Assembly: GCF_020829445.1 (NCBI RefSeq)
Contig: NZ_JAIVFV010000014.1
Coordinates: 1-64,000 of the forward strand
Reading direction: 5' to 3'
DNA length: 64,000 nucleotides
Source: Nostoc sp. CHAB 5836
GTDB lineage: Bacteria; Cyanobacteriota; Cyanobacteriia; Cyanobacteriales; Nostocaceae
The position numbers and the translations under genes were made by a program. Position 1 is the first letter of the stretch; every line of letters begins with the position of its first letter. The notes beneath the pieces were generated by a model. It worked only from the letters and a program-made list of their open reading frames with translations. It did not search any database and was not told where the DNA came from. Positions 35,427 through 45,016 of the stretch are shown one piece after another.

Positions 35427-35684
35427 TCTACTTACAACTTTTAGATTTAGAACGAAATAGCCCTGGAATTCACTGTTATTGATTCCTGGCTGAGGAATGG
35501 TAATTTAATTACGCCTTGAGGTAGTTGAAAATGCTTAGTGATAGAGTTAGCCTGGGTTCTGATTAGCTTAATTGCAAAGCTATCACTCTCCAAAATTAAT
35601 GTGAATCAATCTACAATCAATGAGTCTGAGTAACCAAAACTCAGCATTTAAAATCTAGGGTGTTTAGCCGAAGGTTCATAATCA

Positions 35685-37598
35685 ATGGTTCTACAAAAAA
35701 GCAGTGAATTAGTCCGCATTAATGCTAGAAGAACGGATGTCTTCGATATTTTCAACTTCAAGCATTACCTTGGCCCCAACCCCTATTTAGATGTAGGAGC
35801 GCTAGTATTTGATTTTGCTCTAATTGACTCTAGAGAGCCTTTGCCCGTTGAAGATTATATTGCGAGCATTGGTAGACATCGCTATCCAAATCTGGGCAGC
35901 CAAACCTACGAATCCCATGCCCATCTATTTGCTGAAGTTGTGTCGGAAGTCGGAAAGCTAGACATGGATTTACACCTTAACCACTGGAGTGTTAAACCAT
36001 ATCCAAATTGCACACGAATTAGCATCCAATCACTACATGAACGCACAACTAGAGAAGTAGTTTACTTTGTTTGGGATTGGTTTGAAGCTATTACCCAAGA
36101 CGAAGACTTTACCTTTGATGAGCAACTGGTGAGGCTACAAAATAAATTCCGCGCATCTGTTTACGGTGGCCCCACGGTTTACGCCCTATTGCGAACAGCC
36201 TACGAAAAAGGTATTCCCACCTTTTATTTGTGGGAAGAAGGATTAATGCAATATGGCTTGGGGAAAAAACATATCCGGGGGGTAGCCACAACATTTAACT
36301 GTGATAGCCATCTAGATTCGGAGTTTACTACTCGCAAAGATGACTGTAAGGCATTTTTAAAGACCTTGGGTTTTCCGGTGCCTGAAGGTAATATTGTCTT
36401 TTCCGAGAAAGAAGCCTTGGCGGCTGCAAGAGAAATTGGCTACCCAGTTGCAGTTAAGCCAGTGGTAGGTCACAAAGGAATTGGCGTCACAGCTGAGGTG
36501 CAAGACTCCAAAGAACTGGTATCTGCTTATAATAGGGCACTGGCAGCGATTCCCGAAAATCAGCTAACCCGAATAATTGTTGAGAAAAGCATCTTTGGAT
36601 CAGATTTTCGTTTGTTATGTGTTAATGGTAGATTTGTCGCCGCCACAGAACGCCGTCCAGCATCGGTTGTCGGTGATGGGCATTTAACGCTTGCAGAGTT
36701 AATTCGCCAAGAGAACCGCAAACCTGCACGTTTAGACACGCCCACCTCACCGATGAGTAAAATTCAAATCGATGATGCGATGGAACTTTACCTACAGGAA
36801 CAGCGCTTGTCATTAGACAGCGTGATTGAGAAGGGACGTACTGTTTACTTGCGTAAAGTCGCCAATCTTTCAGCCGGAGGTATAAGCATCGATGCAACCC
36901 AGACAGTTCATGATGACAATATTATCTTGGCGCAAGATATTGCCCAATATTTCCAACTAACTTGTCTCGGTATTGATGTCATTACCAAAAGTCTCGCAGA
37001 ATCTTGGAAGTCGAGTAACTTTGCCATCCTAGAAATCAACGCTGCACCAGGAATTTTAATGCATCTTAAACCTTCTGTGGGTGAAAGCGTCGATGTGCCT
37101 TCTCATATTTTAGAAACCTTTTTTGAGTCCGGTGCTGATGCCAGGATACCAATTATTACCTTTAATAAAATCTCAGTTGAGGAACTGCAAACGACCATTG
37201 ACCATATCCTTTTGCAGCATCCCAACTCGACAATAGGCGCTGTTTGTCGTGATGCAGTTTTTGTGAATCGCTCGAAAAAAGTATTAAGCAAGGATTACAA
37301 CAGCAATGTCCAAACTTTGCTGCGTCATCCCAAACTTGATTTGCTGATTGCCGAGTACGCGGAAGACATTTTAGAAGAACAGGGTATGTTTTACCAAAAT
37401 AGTAATATAGTAGTTTTGGATAATCCTACCGAAACTGAGATGATTCTGGTGCGCGATGTTTTCGATAGCTCGACTGTAGTGATTAGAAAAGGCAACAGTA
37501 TTTCTATTCGTCGCAAAGGGTTGATTGAAGATTATACTTTGGGTGAAGATGAACCATTTACACGGGTTTATTTGAAAGAAACTGGAGCGATTTTGTGA
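35685..37598 (+). CDS. cphA2: Cyanophycin synthetase CphA2 (short form)
   Basis: A 637-residue protein. The N-terminal domain (about 1-215) is of the cyanophycin-synthetase type (FNFKHYLGPNPYLDVGALVFDF), and the ATP-grasp domain (about 220-490) contains PVAVKPVVGHKGIGVT and ILEINAAPGILMHL. The C-terminal part (490-637) is short and lacks the GTxGKT P-loop of the Mur-ligase half of CphA1. That is the hallmark of CphA2 of nitrogen-fixing cyanobacteria, which polymerises beta-Asp-Arg dipeptide, recycling cyanophycin degradation products. No cphB is adjacent. The ATG at 35685 has only a weak ribosome binding site. Confidence 0.92.
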   Translation: MVLQKSSELVRINARRTDVFDIFNFKHYLGPNPYLDVGALVFDFALIDSREPLPVEDYIASIGRHRYPNLGSQTYESHAHLFAEVVSEVGKLDMDLHLNHWSVKPYPNCTRISIQSLHERTTREVVYFVWDWFEAITQDEDFTFDEQLVRLQNKFRASVYGGPTVYALLRTAYEKGIPTFYLWEEGLMQYGLGKKHIRGVATTFNCDSHLDSEFTTRKDDCKAFLKTLGFPVPEGNIVFSEKEALAAAREIGYPVAVKPVVGHKGIGVTAEVQDSKELVSAYNRALAAIPENQLTRIIVEKSIFGSDFRLLCVNGRFVAATERRPASVVGDGHLTLAELIRQENRKPARLDTPTSPMSKIQIDDAMELYLQEQRLSLDSVIEKGRTVYLRKVANLSAGGISIDATQTVHDDNIILAQDIAQYFQLTCLGIDVITKSLAESWKSSNFAILEINAAPGILMHLKPSVGESVDVPSHILETFFESGADARIPIITFNKISVEELQTTIDHILLQHPNSTIGAVCRDAVFVNRSKKVLSKDYNSNVQTLLRHPKLDLLIAEYAEDILEEQGMFYQNSNIVVLDNPTETEMILVRDVFDSSTVVIRKGNSISIRRKGLIEDYTLGEDEPFTRVYLKETGAIL

Positions 37599-37645
37599 GT
37601 TAAATAAATATAATGTCCGTCAAAATAACCATAGGGACTGACAAC

Positions 37646-37716
37646 AAATAAATTACCCAATCTTGTGGGGTGGCCCGAAAAGCCAGCCCCACAAGAAGTA
37701 GTTGAGTATTTTTTTA
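37646..37716 (+). repeat. Dispersed repeat shared with 1220-1318
   Basis: CTTGTGGGGTGGCCCGAAAAG-type hairpin with AGCCCCACAAG partner, followed by a T-run. It lies just downstream of cphA2 and could serve as its terminator. Near it, GAGAACCGCTATA (37737-37749) matches the end of the 295-bp MITE at 42475-42769. Confidence 0.65.
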
Positions 37717-37841
37717 TTCTGTATTGAACTCAACTGAGAACCGCTATATAAGTATTTCAGCGATTTTCTTGATCACAAATGATTTAGGATTGCTATATTA
37801 CTTCCTGCTGTCATTGATTAAACAAATATCTTGACTAATTT

Positions 37842-38066
37842 ATGAATTACCACGACATTATTACCATTGAACCTGGAAAGCGCGGTGGTAACCCCTGTAT
37901 CCGGGGAATGCGAATCACTGTTTATGATATTTTGGAGTATCTTGCTGGTGGAATGAGTGAAACAGAAATACTAGAAGATTTTTCGGAATTAACTTCCGAA
38001 GACATCAAAGCGTGTCTAGCTTTTGCTGCTGATCGTGAGAAGAAGTTATTTGTGGTATCCCTGTGA
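37842..38066 (+). CDS. DUF433 family antitoxin
   Basis: A 74-residue protein typical of DUF433: IEPGKRGGNPCIRGMRITVYDILEYLAGGMSETEILEDF, a small winged-helix-like DNA-binding fold. DUF433 proteins are usually followed by a DUF5615/PIN-like toxin. Here the stop overlaps a GTG (GTGA) that starts such a toxin frame, but the toxin is cut short. The antitoxin itself looks complete. Confidence 0.88.
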   Translation: MNYHDIITIEPGKRGGNPCIRGMRITVYDILEYLAGGMSETEILEDFSELTSEDIKACLAFAADREKKLFVVSL

Positions 38067-38119
38067 AACTGCTTCCAGACGAAAATCTGTCTGATCGGAT
38101 TATTTCACTGTTAGCGTAG
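38063..38119 (+). pseudogene. Truncated DUF5615-like toxin
   Basis: GTG 38063 opens MKLLPDENLSDRIISLLA, which matches the beginning of DUF5615 toxins (KLLxDENLSxRL), then TAG at 38117. Only 18 of about 110 residues remain and the downstream bases do not continue the family in any frame that I can see, so the toxin is lost. Confidence 0.7.
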
Positions 38120-38218
38120 GTTGAAAATAGGGCAGAACAATGCGATCGCACCGAGAGCGATCGCCCAGTTTGATAAGATGGTTGGCATAGTTGGAGAAGT
38201 TCATAAGTCTTTCACCCT

Positions 38219-38410
38219 ATGACAACGAAAAAATATGTTTACTGGCAAGATGACCAGATGTGGCTTGGTTATCTGGAAGAGTATCCAGACTACTGGACTC
38301 AGGCAGAAACCGAAAACGAATTGAAGGAGAATTTAACTGATATTTACAAAGAATTAACGAGTGGAACAATCCCCAGTGTCCGAAGACTAGCTGAACTTGA
38401 GGTATCGTGA
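38219..38410 (+). CDS. hicB: HicB-type antitoxin
   Basis: A 63-residue protein (MTTKKYVYWQDDQMWLGYLEEYPDYWTQAETENELKENL) with the HicB partial RNase-H-like fold. Its stop overlaps a GTG start (GTGA) of a HicA-like frame. In this family the toxin and antitoxin are translated together. The partner is truncated, so the antitoxin is an orphan. Confidence 0.82.
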   Translation: MTTKKYVYWQDDQMWLGYLEEYPDYWTQAETENELKENLTDIYKELTSGTIPSVRRLAELEVS

Positions 38411-38493
38411 AACGACGGGACTTGATCAAACACCTGGAAGAAATGGGTTGTGTATTCATTCGTCATGGTGCCAAACATGAGTATAATCAATAG
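38407..38493 (+). pseudogene. Truncated HicA-like toxin
   Basis: GTG 38407 opens MKRRDLIKHLEEMGCVFIRH followed by GAKHEYNQ and TAG (38491-38493). HicA normally has a catalytic histidine in GxKHxxY, present here, but the protein stops after 28 residues, about half the usual length. Confidence 0.7.
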
Positions 38494-38735
38494 TTAAACA
38501 TTTGCAGTATAAATACGGGCAGATTGAAAGATAACTTGACATAAACAAATTAGTGATTAATAGTTACAGCAGTTTTCATGTATTTGAACCACAAACAGAC
38601 CTCACTTCCATTCCTCTCTCCTACAAGGAGAGAGGCTTTGATTTTCTCCCCTTCCCTTGTAGGGAAGGGGCTGGGGGTTAGGTTTCATAATTGTGGTTCA
38701 TTTACCTGAAAATCGCTGTAAAGAGGCTAATCATA

Positions 38736-39080
38736 ATGTTATCGGAATCTGATATTCTTCAACGCTACAGTGAACGTGGTTTTGTGCAAAGCTCAGAAAT
38801 ATACGTGTCACCCTCAGTAGGGCTTGAAATGGTTGATGAGTGCCAGAAGAATGACCTTGCTATTATTAGTATCGAAACCTTTGTTCTAAAAGATACTTTG
38901 ATTCAGCCAAGACTAGATTTGGTAGCTGACTACTCTTCAACTCAGGTAACCCACTGGCATGAGTACAGAGATATATGCAACGAAGCTGCAAAACGATTTT
39001 TAACGGAGCTACTTTCCTCTAAGCAACTTGTAGTTAGTTTTGTGATTCAATGCCAGAGTGAATGGTTGCCAGAAGTATGA
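38736..39080 (+). CDS. Conserved protein of unknown function
   Basis: A 114-residue soluble protein. The start ATG 38736 (MLSESDILQRYSERGF) has AAGAGG upstream; the frame to 38691 is not supported. Sequence is balanced and protein-like (LEMVDECQKNDLAIISIETFVL, HWHEYRDICNEAAKRFL). No motif recognised. It follows the toxin relics after a dispersed repeat; relation to them is not known. Confidence 0.6.
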   Translation: MLSESDILQRYSERGFVQSSEIYVSPSVGLEMVDECQKNDLAIISIETFVLKDTLIQPRLDLVADYSSTQVTHWHEYRDICNEAAKRFLTELLSSKQLVVSFVIQCQSEWLPEV

Positions 39081-39329
39081 AGCTTGCTACACTTAAAATT
39101 TCTATTACTGTTGTTAGTTAGGCTGTCGGTAAATGTCTAACAACACAGTGAAGCCGAGGGACAGGAGATGCTGCGCTTGGTTCAAGTTTTTTCACCGCCG
39201 CTTACTGATGCCGTTCCCCTGAAGGAAGTAAGCTACAGTTGAGGTCTAAATAGCTGTCTGAAATAGTCTTCTCTATGAGACGCTGCGCGAACAATTTTGA
39301 AGAATTATTTTGATTTTTAAATTTAAAAA

Positions 39330-40499
39330 ATGTCCCGTTCTGGATACACACTTCCCGTCTTTGCGTGCGCTGCTGCTGTTGCAGCTTTACACTGGTTACG
39401 CGATCGCCAACCCCTAATTTTAGCATCTCTAGATTTGATTGAACCCAGCCAAATCGCAGAAATCCCGATTGAACAGGTAGCAGGATTATCTGAGAATACG
39501 GCTTTAGCAATCACCCGCAGCGATCCCGGTGATAATCTTGATTTGACTAAAGATACACCGATTTGGGCACTCGTGGAGTGGAGAGGACGGGATGAGGGGG
39601 ATGGGGGGGATGAGGGGGATGAGGGGGATGAGGGGGATGAGGGGGATGAGGAAGCAGTAATTATTAAAGGTGGGGAAGGAATTGGTAGGCAATTAAATGC
39701 TGATGATAAGCCGGCTATTTACGCTTATGCTCAAAGGCTGTTGCAAGAGAATTTGCAACGGATGCTAGCACCTGGGGAAAAAATCACGGTGACTATTATT
39801 CTACCCCAAGGGCGATCGCTCGCTGTTCGGACTTCAAATTCTGCCTTTGGTGTGGTTGAAGGACTTTCCCTTTTAGGAACAACCGGCATTTCTCAACCTT
39901 TGAGTACACCAGATCAGCTTGCAGTTTTTCGGGCTGAATTACAAAATAAAGCCAGTCGTTTTGCAACTTTAGTATTCTGTATCGGGGAGAATGGCCTAGA
40001 TTTGGCGCGTAAACTAGGGATTAATCCCGAACAATTGGTCAAAACTGCTAACTGGCTCGGCCCAATGTTGGTAGAAGCTGATGTGCTGGGCGTGAAAGAA
40101 ATCTTATTATTTGGCTATCACGGTAAGCTGATGAAACTGGCTGGAGGGATTTTTCACACTCATCACTACTTGGCTGATGGACGGCGGGAAATTTTGGCAG
40201 CCCACTGTGCGATCGCAGGTTTAAAATTACCAGATATCCAAGCTGTATTTGACAGTGCTACCGCCGAAGCCGCACTAACATACCTGAAATCCCTAGATGC
40301 TGCAACTGGTAGTGATTGGGTAAGCCAAGTTTACAGTGCGATCGCCGAAACTATCGATGTTCGTTCTAAAGAATACATTCAAAACCATAGCCAAAGCAGC
40401 ACAGGAAGTACAATCTGTGGCTCTATTCTCTTTGATCGCGATCGCAAAATTATCGTGAAGAGTAAAACTGCTGGTCTGTTGATGGGAAAATTATGTTAA
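39330..40499 (+). CDS. cbiD: Cobalt-precorrin-5B (C1)-methyltransferase
   Basis: CbiD methylates C1 in anaerobic-type cobalamin synthesis. The 389-residue protein begins SRSGYTLPVFACAAAVAAL (CbiD usually starts with RxGYTTGxCAAAAAKAA) and has the conserved core FVVGTGIGE-type stretch as FCIGENGLDLARKLG and LLFGYHGKLMKLAGGIFHTHHYLADGRREIL. Residues about 86-110 are an acidic insertion (DEGDGGDEGDEGDEGDEGDEE) made by a nonamer tandem repeat, longer than the family normally has at this surface position. guaA follows 228 bp downstream. Confidence 0.92.
   Translation: MSRSGYTLPVFACAAAVAALHWLRDRQPLILASLDLIEPSQIAEIPIEQVAGLSENTALAITRSDPGDNLDLTKDTPIWALVEWRGRDEGDGGDEGDEGDEGDEGDEEAVIIKGGEGIGRQLNADDKPAIYAYAQRLLQENLQRMLAPGEKITVTIILPQGRSLAVRTSNSAFGVVEGLSLLGTTGISQPLSTPDQLAVFRAELQNKASRFATLVFCIGENGLDLARKLGINPEQLVKTANWLGPMLVEADVLGVKEILLFGYHGKLMKLAGGIFHTHHYLADGRREILAAHCAIAGLKLPDIQAVFDSATAEAALTYLKSLDAATGSDWVSQVYSAIAETIDVRSKEYIQNHSQSSTGSTICGSILFDRDRKIIVKSKTAGLLMGKLC
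39588..39652 (+). repeat. In-frame GATGAGGGG nonamer array within cbiD
   Basis: About seven units; because 9 is a multiple of 3 it stays in frame and encodes DEG repeats. Similar nonamers occur in intergenic sites (23867, 44940). Confidence 0.9.
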
Positions 40500-40727
40500 T
40501 TTATGATGAATAATCGTAAACAATCCAAATAAATAATCCTTTAAGTAACCACTCTAGGGTAGATTTATCGTTCTAACACCATCTGCGACTCAGGGACTAG
40601 GCAAACGCACATAAACTCGCGTTTGTGAAGGCTCCCTATATCATTATTCGCCTCTCCAGGCTGAATAATAGCATCACCATAGACCACAAAGCATCTATTT
40701 ATCCTTAACAGATATAACTCTCCTGTC

Positions 40728-42350
40728 ATGAATACAGCGGTGACTCTACCAACTGAACAAGCGCCCCAAACATTGGAAAATTTTGGGAGACTTGATCGCC
40801 AATTGATTGTAATTCTGGATTTTGGCTCTCAATATTCTGAGCTAATTGCCCGTCGCATCCGCGAGACTCAAGTATACTCTGAAGTTTTGTCATATCGCAC
40901 TACTTCTGAACATTTGCGCCAACTCAATCCAAAGGGAATCATCCTCTCCGGTGGGCCGAGTTCGGTTTATGGTGATAACGCTCCCCATTGTGACTCAGAA
41001 ATCTGGAATTTGGGAATACCCATCTTGGGTGTTTGCTATGGGATGCAGCTGATGGTCAACCAACTCGGTGGAGAAGTGGCAAAGGCTGACCGAGGTGAAT
41101 ACGGCAAAGCCTCATTATATATTGATGATCCCACAGATTTGCTCACCAATGTTGAAGATGGCACCACCATGTGGATGAGTCATGGAGACTCAGTTACCCA
41201 AATGCCATCAGGGTTTGAATTGCTGGCACATACAGAAAATACTCCCTGTGCCGCGATCGCCGACCACGAAAGGAAGCTTTACGGCGTTCAGTTCCATCCA
41301 GAGGTAGTGCATTCTCTTGGTGGCATAGCATTAATCCGTAATTTTGTCTATCACATCTGCGATTGCGAACCCACTTGGACAACAGCAGCTTTTGTGGAAG
41401 AAGCAATTCGAGAAATTCGCGCCAGAGTTGGTGAAAAGCGGGTGCTGTTGGCGCTGTCTGGTGGAGTGGATTCTTCTACTTTGGCCTTCTTGCTGTATAA
41501 AGCCATTGGTGAGCAACTAACTTGCGTGTTTATCGACCAAGGCTTTATGCGAAAGTATGAGCCAGAGCGATTGGTAAAGCTGTTCCAAGAGCAGTTTCAC
41601 ATTCCTGTAGAGTACGTTAATGCCCGCGATCGCTTTTTAGCTAGAGTTGCTGAGATCACAGATCCTGAAGAAAAACGCCGCCGCATCGGACACGAATTTA
41701 TCAGTGTATTTGAGGAAACATCCAAGCGCCTCGGTCAGTTTGACTATCTGGCTCAAGGGACTCTTTATCCAGATGTGATCGAGTCTGCTGACACCAACGT
41801 TGATCCCCAAACTGGTGAGCGAGTAGCGGTGAAAATTAAGAGTCATCACAATGTTGGGGGTTTGCCCAAAGACCTAAGATTTAAATTGGTGGAACCACTG
41901 CGGAAACTATTTAAAGATGAAGTCCGCAAAGTTGGGCGTTCCATTGGTTTACCAGAAGAAATTGTCCAACGCCAACCTTTTCCTGGGCCTGGTTTAGCAA
42001 TTCGCATTTTGGGGGAAGTCACATCTGAGCGGTTAAACATCTTGCGCGATGCTGATTTGATTGTACGCCAAGAAATTAACCAACGCGGTATGTATCATGA
42101 TTTCTGGCAAGCGTTTGCTGTATTGCTACCAATTCGTAGTGTTGGCGTTATGGGAGATAAACGTACTTACGCTTACCCGATTGTTTTACGGATTGTTACC
42201 AGTGAAGATGGGATGACTGCTGATTGGGCGAGAGTACCTTACGATGTCCTAGAAGTGATTTCCACTCGGATTGTAAATGAGGTCAAAGGTGTGAATCGGG
42301 TCGTTTATGACATCACCTCTAAGCCGCCTGGAACCATCGAATGGGAGTAA
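40728..42350 (+). CDS. guaA: GMP synthase (glutamine-hydrolysing)
   Basis: Converts XMP to GMP. The 540-residue protein has a class I glutamine amidotransferase domain ([15 protein letters not shown] with the nucleophilic Cys; [10 protein letters not shown] with His and Glu), an ATP-pyrophosphatase domain ([17 protein letters not shown]) and a C-terminal dimerisation domain ending [12 protein letters not shown]. Length is typical. It is on the same strand as cbiD, but the gap and the absence of functional linkage suggest separate units. Confidence 0.98.
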   Translation: MNTAVTLPTEQAPQTLENFGRLDRQLIVILDFGSQYSELIARRIRETQVYSEVLSYRTTSEHLRQLNPKGIILSGGPSSVYGDNAPHCDSEIWNLGIPILGVCYGMQLMVNQLGGEVAKADRGEYGKASLYIDDPTDLLTNVEDGTTMWMSHGDSVTQMPSGFELLAHTENTPCAAIADHERKLYGVQFHPEVVHSLGGIALIRNFVYHICDCEPTWTTAAFVEEAIREIRARVGEKRVLLALSGGVDSSTLAFLLYKAIGEQLTCVFIDQGFMRKYEPERLVKLFQEQFHIPVEYVNARDRFLARVAEITDPEEKRRRIGHEFISVFEETSKRLGQFDYLAQGTLYPDVIESADTNVDPQTGERVAVKIKSHHNVGGLPKDLRFKLVEPLRKLFKDEVRKVGRSIGLPEEIVQRQPFPGPGLAIRILGEVTSERLNILRDADLIVRQEINQRGMYHDFWQAFAVLLPIRSVGVMGDKRTYAYPIVLRIVTSEDGMTADWARVPYDVLEVISTRIVNEVKGVNRVVYDITSKPPGTIEWE

Positions 42351-42380
42351 TCAACTTTTGAGTTGACTCAACTAAAAGCT

Positions 42381-42792
42381 CATTTTACCCCACCCCTTAA
42401 TCCCCTCCCCGTGAACGGGGAGGGGAGATTTTGTCACTAGACAAAAGCGGGGTGGGGTTGCGAGGGCATAATTATAGCGGTTCTCCCTTGAGTGCAGTAC
42501 AGTTTTGACCTCACTTCCATTCCTCTCTCCTACTCCTGAGAGGCTTTGAGTATTACTCCCCAACGCTACAAGGGTTGGGGCTGTTCCAATACTGCACGCT
42601 TTGTGAATATTCGTAGGTTGGGTTGAGGAACGAAACCCAACATTTTCTTTCTCTTTGTTGGGTAACGCATTGCTCAACCCAACCTACACATTTTTATTTT
42701 TAGTCTTAACCGAACCGTATTGCGGGCTGTTCTTGTTAGGTCTGTATTCCATGCAATTAGGAACCGCTATAGTAATTGAGTAGACTTGGTAT
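42381..42792 (+). repeat. Dispersed repeat (copy of 11286-11400) interrupted by a MITE
   Basis: Sequence equals the 11.3-kb copy until CATAATTA (42474) and resumes with GTAATTGAG (42772). The interruption is the element at 42475-42769. Confidence 0.85.
42475..42769. repeat. 295-bp MITE with TA target duplication
   Basis: Ends TAGCGGTTC... and ...GAACCGCTA; TA is present on both sides (42473-42474 and 42770-42771) but only once in the uninterrupted copy near 11377. The interior holds the GTAGGTTGGGTTGAGGAACG hairpin and other dispersed repeats, so it is itself a composite. Confidence 0.88.
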
Positions 42793-42867
42793 CAATTGGA
42801 TGGTGGCTGGACGAATTGAGTTATTGTCTAGGAAAATAGACGCGATCGCAGTAAAATTACCAATAAT

Positions 42868-43344
42868 ATGGTTATAAAAGGAAAAAACAAGCAGCTCATT
42901 AGAAGTAACTTTCATTTGCTCAACGTTAATGGAGATGTTATGGAACCTCCTCTCCCCCTTGCTGGCTTAAACATCCTCGTAGTTGATGATGATGAAGATA
43001 GCCGCTTTTACATAACTACCGTGTTAGAAGCTGATGGAGCCACTATCATGGCAGTTGCATCAGCAGAGGTAGCATTGAAAGTATTACCTGAGTTGCAACC
43101 AGATGTCTTGATTTGTGATATTGCTATGCCTGGTGAAGATGGCTACACGCTCATCCGCAAGATCCGAACGCTGAAGCCTGATATTTGTGGAAAAGTCCCC
43201 GCTATTGCCTTAACAGCCTATGGCGATAGCGAGTATCGTAGCTTGGCCCTAGAAGCGGGCTTTCAGACTCATGTGCCTAAACCTGTCGATCCAGGAGAAC
43301 TAGTTGCGATCGTCGCCAATTTGGTTGCTTCTTGTAAAAGTTAA
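42868..43344 (+). CDS. Single-domain response regulator (CheY-like)
   Basis: A 158-residue protein with a receiver domain at about 35-150: acidic pocket VVDDDEDS, phosphoacceptor Asp in LICDIAMPGEDGY, Thr in ALTAYGD and Lys in HVPKPVDP, all conserved. The first 30 residues are weakly conserved, so the true start may be the ATG at 42940 (MEPPLPLAGLNILVV). No output domain and no histidine kinase nearby, so its partner acts in trans, often a hybrid kinase in cyanobacteria. Confidence 0.92.
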   Translation: MVIKGKNKQLIRSNFHLLNVNGDVMEPPLPLAGLNILVVDDDEDSRFYITTVLEADGATIMAVASAEVALKVLPELQPDVLICDIAMPGEDGYTLIRKIRTLKPDICGKVPAIALTAYGDSEYRSLALEAGFQTHVPKPVDPGELVAIVANLVASCKS

Positions 43345-43352
43345 TACCTTAC

Positions 43353-43506
43353 CAATACGTTTGAGTTAAGGCTAAAACTCTGTTAAAGTGTCAATTTTTT
43401 AACGAACCGCCTTCTCTACGAGAGGCTAACGCCAACGCGGAGCGTCTCGTAGAGAAGACGCCAAGGACACAGAGAGAAGAAAGAAATGCTTAACCCAAGC
43501 GTATTG
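43353..43506. repeat. MITE related to 11001-11174
   Basis: CAATACGTTTGAGTTAAG (43353-43370) faces CTTAACCCAAGCGTATTG (43489-43506), 16 of 18 bases complementary. The interior has CTACGAGAGGC-type palindromes and GACGCCAAGGACAC. The right end lies two bases from the larC stop codon. Confidence 0.75.
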
Positions 43507-43508
43507 CG

Positions 43509-44786
43509 CTATGAATACCAACGCTGTAGCGCCAGCCGTTGAATTTCGCGCCAGGGAATATTATGTTTTCGCGCTAATTCTGCACAATCTTCATATTCTG
43601 GCTGCACATTAGCAATAACTTTTTCTGGTGATTGTTCATTCCATGCTACTTTGACACGCACTTTGCCATATTCCGTTTCCACTTGTTGAATTTCTCGTTG
43701 TAAAATGGCGCGTTGTTGAGTTGTGCGCCGAATGCCCAAAGTAGTGGTTTCGCGGAATATAACGGCTTCACAACTGAGTAAATTTTCTGGACGACAAATC
43801 ACAGTCAGCAAAATTCCTGGACGGGACTTTTTCATGCCGATCGCCTGGGTAAAAACATCCAGCGCCCCAGCAGCAAACAACGCCTCAAATACATAGCCGA
43901 TCACTTGTGGATTTAAATCATCAATTTGGGTTTCTAGCACCGTGATGGTTTCCAAATTGGAGCTAGTACCTTCAGAATCACTGAAATTTGACTGTAAACT
44001 TGTACTTTCACCCAACCAGAGGCGTAAAATATTGGGAATGGGTAAATTTATGGTTCCTGCTCCCAGTCCTATCTGCTTGATTGCGATCGCAGGTGGTGAA
44101 CCAAAATCTCTTGCCAAAGTAGTGGCGATCGCCGCTCCTGTTGGTGTGACCAGTTCTCGATCAATGCCATTGCTATAAACTCGACAACCCCGCATTTCCC
44201 ACAGCTTTAATACTGCTGGTACTGGTACTGCCATCTGACCATGTGCAGCCCGAACAGTACCGCCGCCAGTCGGGAACGCCGAGCAGTAAAGTAGAGGCAA
44301 TCCTTCCTCATTACTCTCAATCCCCAACCAATCCAACCCCAGACAAGTACCCACAATATCTACGATCGCATCTATAGCACCCACCTCATGAAAATGAACT
44401 TTTTCAGGAGAAATGCCATGCACCGCCCCTTCTGCTACTGCTAGCTGTCGGAATACCGCCAAACTCCAAGCTTCTGCCCGTGGTGGCAACTGAGCTTTGA
44501 GAATCATCTGCTCTATTTCTGGCAAGTGGCGTGTGTGATCGTGACTGTGTTCGCGATCGTGGCGATCGTGGTGATGATCATCCTGTACTAAATCCACATA
44601 GACTTTAGTCGCCTGTTGACCATTGCGTTGGACAAGTTCTGCCCTTAACCGATATTCCTGTTCAATACCCAACCCATTGAGTTTTTCAATTAAATACTCC
44701 ACAGGAACACCCAAACTTACCAAAGCACCCAGGCACATATCACCAGAAATTCCTGTCGGACATTGAAGATAAGCGATTTTATTCAT
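43509..44786 (-). CDS. larC: Nickel-pincer cofactor biosynthesis protein LarC
   Basis: LarC (DUF111) inserts nickel into the pyridinium dithiocarboxylate pincer cofactor using CTP. The 425-residue protein starts at ATG 44786 (MNKIAYLQCPTGISGDMCLGALVSLG); seven further codons come from a heptamer tract. A histidine-rich loop (DDHHHDRHDREHSHDHTRH, about 71-89), the conserved KVHFHEVGAIDAIVDIVG and GAAIATTLA are present, and a C-terminal domain (VLETQIDDLNPQVIGYVFEAL). It is one uninterrupted frame, unlike the ribosomal-frameshifted larC of lactobacilli. larB and larE are not adjacent. Confidence 0.93.
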   Translation of the reverse strand: MNKIAYLQCPTGISGDMCLGALVSLGVPVEYLIEKLNGLGIEQEYRLRAELVQRNGQQATKVYVDLVQDDHHHDRHDREHSHDHTRHLPEIEQMILKAQLPPRAEAWSLAVFRQLAVAEGAVHGISPEKVHFHEVGAIDAIVDIVGTCLGLDWLGIESNEEGLPLLYCSAFPTGGGTVRAAHGQMAVPVPAVLKLWEMRGCRVYSNGIDRELVTPTGAAIATTLARDFGSPPAIAIKQIGLGAGTINLPIPNILRLWLGESTSLQSNFSDSEGTSSNLETITVLETQIDDLNPQVIGYVFEALFAAGALDVFTQAIGMKKSRPGILLTVICRPENLLSCEAVIFRETTTLGIRRTTQQRAILQREIQQVETEYGKVRVKVAWNEQSPEKVIANVQPEYEDCAELARKHNIPWREIQRLALQRWYS

Positions 44787-44794
44787 AATAAATT

Positions 44795-44926
44795 CGTCAT
44801 TCGTCATTTGTCATTTGTCATTGGTCATTGGTCATTGGTCATTTGTCATTTGTCATTTGTCATTTGTCATTTGTCATTTGTCATTTGTCATTGGTCATTG
44901 GTCATTTGTCATTTGTCATTGGACAT
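44795..44926 (+). repeat. TTTGTCA heptamer tandem array
   Basis: About 17 units of (A)TTTGTC/(A)TTGGTC. It starts at the larC 5' end and is open in all three plus-strand frames, giving spurious FVICHLS-type ORFs. Confidence 0.93.
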
Positions 44927-44939
44927 GGCTATTCTCCTT

Positions 44940-45016
44940 GTCTCCCTCATCTCCCCCATCTCCCCCATCTCCCCCCTCTCCCCCCTCTCCCCCATCTCCC
45001 CCATCTCCCCCATCTC
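44940..45016 (+). repeat. ATCTCCCCC nonamer tandem array
   Basis: About eight units, the inverse of the array at 23867-23957. It joins the heptamer array and runs to 14 bp before the next start codon. Confidence 0.92.

Noticed and set aside
39110-39200. Possible cobalamin riboswitch before cbiD
   Set aside because: GCCGAGGGACAGGAGATGC near 39153 loosely recalls a B12 box, but the other conserved cobalamin-element blocks are absent.
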